Source: Phascolarctos cinereus (Eukaryota > Chordata > Mammalia > Diprotodontia > Phascolarctidae). Taken from it: a stretch of DNA of 64,000 bases. Positions 57,330-64,000 of the stretch are shown one piece after another (the first letter of the stretch is position 1; each line of letters starts with the position of its first letter). The translations under genes were made by a program, and so were the position numbers. The stretch is taken from assembly GCF_002099425.1 (NCBI RefSeq), contig NW_018344337.1:372001-436000 (forward strand). Reading direction: 5' to 3'. The notes below the pieces were generated by a model, which had not been told where the DNA came from, did no database searches, and saw only the letters and a list, made by a program, of their open reading frames with translations.

Positions 57330-59505
57330 TATAGATACCACTAGATGGTCAATATCCAAATCGGCTTGATTACATACTTTGTAGTCAAAGATAGAAATGC
57401 TCTACACAGTCGGTTAAAACATGACCTGGAGCTGACTATAGCTCAGATCATGAGCTGCTTCTTCTAAAATTCAGACTAAAATAAAAATAGAAGAGGAAAT
57501 CAACAGACCATATAGTTATGAACTAAATAACATCCTTTATAAACATGAAGTAGAAGTTATGAATAGATTTAAGGGATGAGATCTGATAGATAAAGTGCCT
57601 GAAGAACTATGGATGGAGGTTGGCAATATTGTGTAGTAGGCCATAACAACAGCAAAAATATCTCAAATATGAAGAGTAAGAAAGCAGAATGGCTATCTGA
57701 TGAGTCTTTACAAATAGCTGAAGAAAGAAGAACAGAAGAAAGGAAAAGATATGCCCAACTGAATGCAGAATTTCAGAGAATAGCAAGGAGAGATAAGAAA
57801 GTTTTCTTAAATGAACAGTGCAAAGAAATAGAGGAAAGCAATAAGAAGGTTTTCATAAATGAGCAGTGTAAAGAAATAGAGGAAAGCAATAAAATTAGAA
57901 AAAGAAGAGATCTTTTAAAGAAAATTAGAGACATCAAGGAAACGTTTCATACAAAAATGGACATAATAAAAGATAAAACTTATAGGGACTTAACAGAAGT
58001 AGAAGAGATAAAGAAGAGATGGCAAGAAAATCTTAAAATCACAAATAACCACATGGTTACTGATCTAGTGCCAGACATCCTGGAGAATGAAGTCAAGTTG
58101 GCCTTAGGAAACATTGCTATCAATAATGCTAGTGGAGGTGACAGAATTCCAGCTGATTTATTTAAAATCCTAAAAAGTGATGCTGTTAAAGTGCTGTACT
58201 TCATATGCCAGCAAATTTGCAAAACTCAACAGTAGCTACTAGATTGAAAAAGATCAGTTTACATCGCAGTCCTAAAGAAGGGCAATGCCAAGGAAGGTTC
58301 AAATTGTTCTCATTTCACATGCCAGTAAGGTTATGCTTAAGATTCTGTAAGCTAGGTGTTAGCAATATGTTACTGAGAATTACCAGAAGAAGAGGCTGAT
58401 TTTCGAAGAGGCAGAGAAACTAGAGACCAAATTGCCAACATTTCCTGGATTGTGGAGAAAGCAAGAAAGTTTCAGGAAGAAAAAAAAAACTACTTCTGCT
58501 TCATTGACCATACCAATGCCTTTAACTCTGTGAATCACAACAAAATGTGGCAAGTCCTCAAAGAGATGGGAGTATCAGATCATCTTGTCTTCTCAGGAAG
58601 AGGGTCCAGAAGTAACATTTAGAACCAAACATGGAACAACTTATTGGTTAAGATTGGGAAACAAGTATGATAAAGCTGTATCTTATAACCTTCATGCAAA
58701 ATGCCAGGCTGGATGAATCAAAAACTGGAATTAAGGTTGCTTGGAGAAATATCAACAATCTCAAATATGTTGATGCCACTCTGTGGGCACAAAGTGAAGA
58801 AGCTTCTTGATAAAGGTGGAAAAAAAAGTGTTAAAGCTGGCTTTGAAGCTTAACATCAAAAAAAAAAAACAACTAAGAACTTGGCAACTGGTCCTATCAT
58901 TTTCTGGCAAATAGAGGGAGAAGAAATGGAAGCAGTGTCAGATTTTATATTCTTGGACTGAAAGATCACTGCAGATAACAAATATAGCCATGAAATTAAA
59001 AGACATTTGATTCTTGGAAGGAAAGTAATGGCAGATCTGGATAGCATACTAAAAAGCAGAAACATCACCTTGTCAACAAAGGTCCATATAGTCAAAGCTA
59101 TGATTTTTCTAGTATAGTAATGTGTGATTGTCAGAGTTGGACTATAAGGAAAGCTGAGGCCAGAGAATTAATACCTTCAAATTGTAGTACTGAAGAAGAC
59201 TTTTGAGAGTCCCCTGAACTGCAAGATCAAATCAGTCAATACTTAAATAAATTAATTCAGACTTTTCACTGGAAGCTCAAATACTGAAACTGAAACTTAA
59301 ATGCATTGGCCATATAATGAGAAGACAGGAATCATTGGAAAAGACCCTGATGTTAGGAAAGGTTGAAAGCATGGATAAGTAGTGTCATGGAAGCAACAAA
59401 CATAGCCTTGGACAGACTTTGGTAGATAATGGAGCATAGAAGAGCATGGTGTGCTATTGTCTGTGGGGTACACAAAATGTCAGGACTGAATGACTAAACC
59501 ACAAA
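57330..59505 (+). mobile_element. BovB/RTE LINE, 5'-truncated, broken
   Basis: It enters in the endonuclease C-terminus (SSKIQTKIKIEEEINRPYSY; DLIDKVPEELWMEVGN). The linker is KKAEWLSDESLQIAEERRTE, RYAQLNAEFQRIARRDKKVF, RKRRDLLKKIRDIKETFHTK, VPDILENEVKLALGNIAINN and ASGGDRIPADLFKILKSDAV (open for 208 codons, 57609-58235). The RT follows in broken frames (FIDHTNAFNSVNHNKMWQVL at about 58500). Then come DFIFLD-like and HEIKRHLILGRKVMADLDSI (about 58950-59050) and the 3' end tgtgctattgtctgtggggt, aggactgaatgactaaacca. BovB is widespread in marsupials. About ten breaks. Confidence 0.9.
57795..57890 (+). repeat. 48-bp in-frame tandem duplication in BovB ORF
   Basis: Two adjacent copies (57795-57842 and 57843-57890) encode KKVFLNEQCKEIEESN and KKVFINEQCKEIEESN. 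They differ at four or so bases. Confidence 0.95.
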
Positions 59506-59960
59506 ACCAAAATTGGGGTGTCTGACCTACTACTGTGAGAAAACCTTATGTTATGTATTATACAAGCTCCAAAAATATCAGAAATATAACCAAGTGAAAC
59601 AGGGTCAATGTGCTTTAGATTAAAAAGTAAGCTCTTTGTTCCAGTGAGAGGAGGAGTATGGATTAAGGAAAAATCATATCCAGTGGCTACCCAAAATACC
59701 TGTTGCCCAAATGTGTGGTCTAGAAGAGTAGTCACTCCTTTTTGAATGAATTTTTCCTCTAACTTTCAGTTTCACTTTTCACCTTAACTTTGCTTTATAC
59801 ACCTGCTGATTAGGAATAATGACTTGTGATTTCATTGGTGTGGGGAGCGTGTGTGCCAACAGAGTGGTGTCATCATCCTCTAACAGTGGAACTCCTGGAT
59901 AAGGAAACTTCCTCTACCTATTCAAGGTGGTACCTTCTTTCAAACTTTTGATCCTAGAGA
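59506..59960. other. unassigned, no gene seen
   Basis: No splice-flanked open frame. No recognised repeat. Confidence 0.4.
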
Positions 59961-59964
59961 ATTT

Positions 59965-60068
59965 CCCAGAGCCGTGAGAGGTTAAATGACTTGCCCATGT
60001 TCACACAGCCAGTATGTTCTGGCTGGTTCTTCTTAGCTTAGGAACTATGCCATGTTACCTCTCACAAT
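59965..60068 (+). mobile_element. MIR SINE fragment
   Basis: cgtgagaggttaaatgactt, gcccatgttcacacagccag and actatgccatgttacctctc. Confidence 0.7.
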
Positions 60069-60374
60069 GTACAACACAGAATTTTGAGGGGAATGCACTA
60101 GCTGCTGAGAGTATCAGGAAAGATTCCGCTGATGCTGTTTGTCCTTCCACTCTTATTTCTCTTTCTTCCTTTTCTCCTTGATGCTTAGAAGCAAAAACCC
60201 ACATCTACTTTAGACAGACTACTATGACTCTTTTAGCTTAAGAGTGTGATGGCATTTAATTGATTATAAGATTGTCCTTATTTATTGATACACTATCAAA
60301 GAATTGTTGGCAAACTTAATGAAAGCTTATTTAAGTTAAAATATTTGTCAATATTAAGCTTAATTGGAGAGAAA

Positions 60375-60475
60375 CAGTTTAGCAAACAAGATAGGGTGCT
60401 GGACTTGGAGTCAGACCTTAGTTCTAATCACACCTTTGACACTTACTGACTTGTGTGTGTGCAGTCTGCTCATGT
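60375..60475 (+). mobile_element. CORE-SINE 5' fragment
   Basis: gatagggtgctggacttgga, gtcagaccttagttctaatc and acacctttgacacttactga match the head of the family. Confidence 0.5.
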
Positions 60476-61384
60476 GGAGAGAGTTCCTAAATCAGAAGTT
60501 TTAAATACTGACAGAAAACTCAGATCTTTCAACTATTTGTATCTGCTTAAATGGATATTATATGGGCAATGAAGTTTTGCTGTCGTGGACATTTTTATAG
60601 TCCTTGTTCATATGACATTCTTTAATTGATAGCCTTTTCTACACATAGTCATTAGGTAACAGGTCATTTTGAATAGTCATAATTTCTATATGACTATTTA
60701 CCTCTTTAAGTGTAAGAACTTTAAAAAAATTACCTACTCTGGATGGAACTCTCCAAAAAGTATTGTTTGTATAAGATCTGCAGAACTTCTCTCTCACATG
60801 TGAAATGCCCAGACAAGTTACCCTAACCTTAAGATACTCTTTAGTTCATATCCACTCAAAAAACCCATTGCTTATGAGCTTTCATAGATGTTTTTACTTT
60901 TACTTGTCACCTTGGGGAGACAATTATTTTAAAGCCAAGGCATTTAATGAATAAGTGTATTACTGTACTGAAAGAACTTTCCCCCATAAACCTGGGGCAT
61001 TGCATTCACACACATACATTCACTGTCAATGGAAAGAATGGACATATCTAGAAAATAGATGTGAATGGGCAAACTTAAAGGGAATATGATTGATAAGGGA
61101 ACATTCTTGGAGGGGATCACATATAGGTGACACACATTGCCAAGTTAAATAGGTAGATTTGCACATAAGTAACACATTTGGACAGAACATTTTTGAAGGA
61201 TTTCCTTTATAGGGAGAGAAAATATTTGTTAATTTGGAAAAATATAATAAAAATTATGTTAAAAAAGACACAGTAAGGCTGTCAACATCTTCTTGTGATG
61301 TCCTTGTTTTGCTACCATTTGCTACCATTTGTGCCTTTCTAATTACACGTGATGTTTAGTCCCCGTCAGGTAGTACTCCCACAT
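60476..61384. other. unique AT-rich sequence, no gene seen
   Basis: No exon or repeat recognised. Confidence 0.45.
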
Positions 61385-61945
61385 GGTTGTGGAAATTATC
61401 TCTGCTAACAACTTCTGTAATTCAACTGGAGTCCTTAGCTGAGGTGCTCTCACTTCCTCACAAGAAGATGTGGGCCCTGCTGTGTGTTTCTTTAGAACTT
61501 CAGAGCCTTAACCCAGCCTGCAGAGAAATAAACAGGGGAGGACTATCAAAGCAAATAAGATCCTACAGTTGTGCCACTCTGAACCAATAGAGTTCTCCAG
61601 CAGGCTGAGTCCAGCAGCAATCTACTCTTACTAATGCTCAAACCTAGGTTGGGAGCTTGTAGAGTACAGATCATGAGAGCCATAATCAGACCTTGCCCTG
61701 GTTCAGACCACTCTGGAAGCACTGAAAATTTTCAGTTCCTATACCTGTCCCTGAGATCCGGGGGGGTTATGCCACATTCAGTACTCCAAGAAAGCAGCAA
61801 AAGAACTAGCTAAAACTTTCCATCCAGAATTGTGGCAGAATTCAGCCCAGCATCAAATCCTAAGTCCAGAAGTAACCTAGAGGAATGGACAAACAAAAAC
61901 AGAACACCATAATGAGCTATTATGGTGGCTCAAGACAAACACAGG
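61385..61945 (+). mobile_element. L1 5'UTR and first ORF1 codons
   Basis: GC-richer 5'UTR-like sequence (ccactctggaagcactgaaa, attttcagttcctatacctg) leads to an ORF1 start MDKQKQNTIMSYYGGSRQTQ at 61884-61943, the same type of N-terminus as other L1 ORF1s here. It is cut at about 61945 by the start of another L1 5' end. Confidence 0.65.
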
Positions 61946-63440
61946 AGAGATTTTGGGAAAATGGTAGAGTAGGTCAGAAAATTGTAAGCTCTCAAGATTT
62001 TCCCCTATAAAAGAGAAGAAATAGCACCTCAGGGTAAACATAGAGCAATAAAAATAAATGAGGAGAGGCAGAAAAGTATTCCTCTTGGGACAATCATAGA
62101 AGATCTGAAGAAAAGTCACAGAATAAGGTTTGGTCCCTATGAAGAGTAAACACCTCCAGACTAGGTCCTAGTTTGCTTAAACAATAAACAGCAAGCCTTG
62201 GAATTAGCTCCATTGGGAAGCTACCTCGACCCCTGCTACAGGAACTTTCACCCCCAGGACAGTGACGGGTATTGGGCATCTGAGCCAGGGAAGATTGAAG
62301 GAACCTCTGCTGACAAGGAACTCCAGACCCAGCTGTGGCAGGGGTGATAAGGAACTAGTATGTACCCTGTTTGTGTAGAAGAAGTAGGGTGGGACACTTA
62401 CAGGAAGCTGGCTTGGTTCCAGTTCTAGGCCAAAGGAGAGAACTGAAGGAGGATCTGAGGGACAGAGGTGCCATCCCCCATGCCCCAGGACTAGAGGTGA
62501 TTATAAAAACTAAGTTACTACATATTTTAAAAAAAATGCACATGCAAATGAGAAAGAATCTAACCATAGAGAGTTACTAAGAGAATAGAGAAGACTGGGG
62601 TTCATCTTCAGAGGAAGATACTGAAGCAAAGAAACCCTCTTCTACCCCAAAGAGTAACATGAAATGGCAACCTGCTCAAAAAGAATTCATAGAAGAATTT
62701 GAAAAAGCCTTTAAAAATCAAATGAGATAAATTGAGGTAAAAAAATATAAGAACAATCCAAGAAAAACAAGAAGATTATGAAGAGAAAGTCAACCAATTA
62801 GAAAAAGAGATCCAGAATCTTAACGAAGAAAGTAACTCCTTGAAAATCAGAATCGGACAAGGGGAAGCCAGGAAAGTTATGAGGCCAAGAAATAATAAAA
62901 CAAACTATAAAGAATGAAAAATAGAAGAGAATTGGAAAGATCTTGTAAGAAAAACGACTGATCTGGAGAACAGATCAAGAAGAAAACACATAAGAATAAT
63001 CAGACTACCTGAAAGCTATGATCAAAAAAAGAATCTTGATGCAGTAATACAAGAAATAATTAAAGAAAATTATCCTGAAGCATTAGCATAAGAGGCGAAA
63101 GTAGAAATAGAAAAAAATGCACCAATCACTACCTGATGGAGATCCTATGAGGAAAACCCATAGGGATATTATAGTCAACCCCCCAGCTCAAGGATAAACT
63201 ATTACGAGCAATGAGAGAAAAAATTAAATATGGCAGTGCCACAATTAGAATCACAGAAGACCTAGCAGTGGTGACACTAAAAGACCATATGTCTTGGAAC
63301 ACTGTAAAAGAACTGGAGTTCTGACCAAAGATATCATACCCTACAAAGCTAAACATAATCCTGAATGAAAAAAAAATGAACATTTAATGAACTGTCAGCC
63401 TTTCAGGTCTTTGTGGAAAAATTTAAAAAAATGGAAGTAA
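61946..63440 (+). mobile_element. L1 5'UTR and degraded ORF1
   Basis: The 5' end is gggaaaatggtagagtaggt (about 61955), and the 5'UTR runs to about 62550. ORF1 starts near MRKNLTIESY (62557). Blocks seen are SSSEEDTEAKKPSSTPKSN, MKWQPAQKEFIEEFEKAFKN, an RRM-like LKIIGLPE remnant near 63000, KIKYGSATIRITEDLAVVTL, and ISYPTKLNIILNEKK (63200-63370). No ORF2 follows; sequence after 63440 is different. Confidence 0.75.
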
Positions 63441-64000
63441 CTGGAGGCATCTGGGAGATCTGTACGTAGCCCAGCCGAGGGTGACTTCCGTGGCTAATGC
63501 TGAAGGAAACCTGGGACTAGAGACTTTGACCAGGGCCTTCTTACCTAATTAACCCTTGCCAGATACCTGATCCAAATGTCAGAGCACCCCTATCTTTGCA
63601 GGTGAGTACAGAGAAAATTCAGCCTCCTGGACCCTACCCCATGGTTGATACAGGACAGAGACCCAAAAAAAAAAAGAGACTTGGACTCACCTGCAGCCTT
63701 GTTTGTCACTCTCAGATTCGTGCCATCCCAACCAGAAAAGGTTGCAAAGACAATGACTTTCTGAATCCTTCCCCTTTATAAGGACAGCACAGAGAGGAGG
63801 ACTTGGGCTCTCCCTTGGCAGCCCTCATTCTGTATCCCTGCCTTGCCTTTGATTCCTGCTTCACCTTGGGTACTGTTTGGTATTATGTGTTGTTCCTCTA
63901 TCACTCCTCCAGCATTGTCAGCGCCTGGTCAGAATGGATGACCCTGACCTGTGGAATTTCTCCTCTCCTTAAGAGGGCTAAGCATGGGAATGATTAGGTC
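63441..64000. other. unassigned GC-richer right edge
   Basis: Not L1-like. It contains cccctttataaggac (TATA-like box at about 63772-63782) and several C/T-rich stretches. It could be an LTR-type fossil, a gene piece or unique DNA; it runs off the window and I cannot decide. Confidence 0.3.

Noticed and set aside
1-64000. An undescribed multi-gene biological system
   Set aside because: All longer reading frames trace to LINEs, simple repeats, antisense frames or the VANGL1 copy; the remaining host exons are too few to suggest a new system.

Overview
This 64 kb window reads as nuclear DNA of a marsupial (metatherian) mammal. The evidence is the repeat library. There are tRNA-derived CORE-SINEs of the wallaby WSINE1 type with a poly-A tail, Mar-1-type CORE-SINEs with a BovB-like 3' tail, a BovB/RTE LINE, an RTE-X-like LINE, L2 with its marsupial-style coding region, MIR, and several L1 lineages with half-L1 (HAL1-type) derivatives. 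The species cannot be fixed from the sequence alone. The base composition is AT-rich, and I see no rRNA gene, functional tRNA gene, CRISPR array or bacterial-type operon.

Host coding content is sparse. Two short in-phase exons with good splice sites lie on the + strand: 3408-3512 (35 codons, charged, coiled-coil-like) and 15293-15325 (a 33-nt exon). They are probably parts of one large gene whose introns fill the window. I do not recognise the gene. A weaker terminal-exon candidate lies at 53766-53890. The only named host sequence is a broken, antisense partial copy of the planar-cell-polarity gene VANGL1 (33125-33912), which starts at the original ATG.

Layout. 1-2.1 kb: end of an RTE-X-like LINE. 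2.7-5.5 kb: L2 and L1 tails, a host exon, a SINE, an L2 coding fragment. 5.8-12.85 kb: an ancient L1, an L2 endonuclease fragment and two minus-strand L1s. 12.85-16.7 kb: intron with an L2, the 33-nt exon and SINEs. 16.7-20.3 kb: an L1 fragment interrupted by a nested SINE-microsatellite-SINE block, then a deleted minus-strand L1. 20.36-26.89 kb: a full-length minus-strand L1 with target-site duplications (TSDs). 27.4-28.4 kb: old L1. 28.5-39.5 kb: an old plus-strand L1 split by two later insertions, each with its own TSD: the L1-VANGL1 composite (31.26-35.61) and a HAL1-type element (36.49-39.30). 39.6-41.8 kb: old minus-strand L1 pieces. 42.58-45.50 kb: a complete-ended HAL1-type element with a perfect 15-bp TSD. 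46.4-52.4 kb: two minus-strand L1s joined head to tail. 52.4-64 kb: MIR, L2, CORE-SINEs, a BovB LINE, L1 5' ends and an unassigned right edge.

I found no undescribed defence or metabolic system. The most interesting material is the retrotransposon biology: the VANGL1 piece held inside an L1 bounded by one TSD, repeated loss of the ORF1-ORF2 interval in independent L1s, ORF2-less half-LINEs sharing one long tail, tandem 5'UTR units and an ORF1 coiled-coil repeat. All LINE reading frames seen here are broken, so mobile elements in this window look inactive. Family assignments come from recognised protein and tail motifs, not from a database search.
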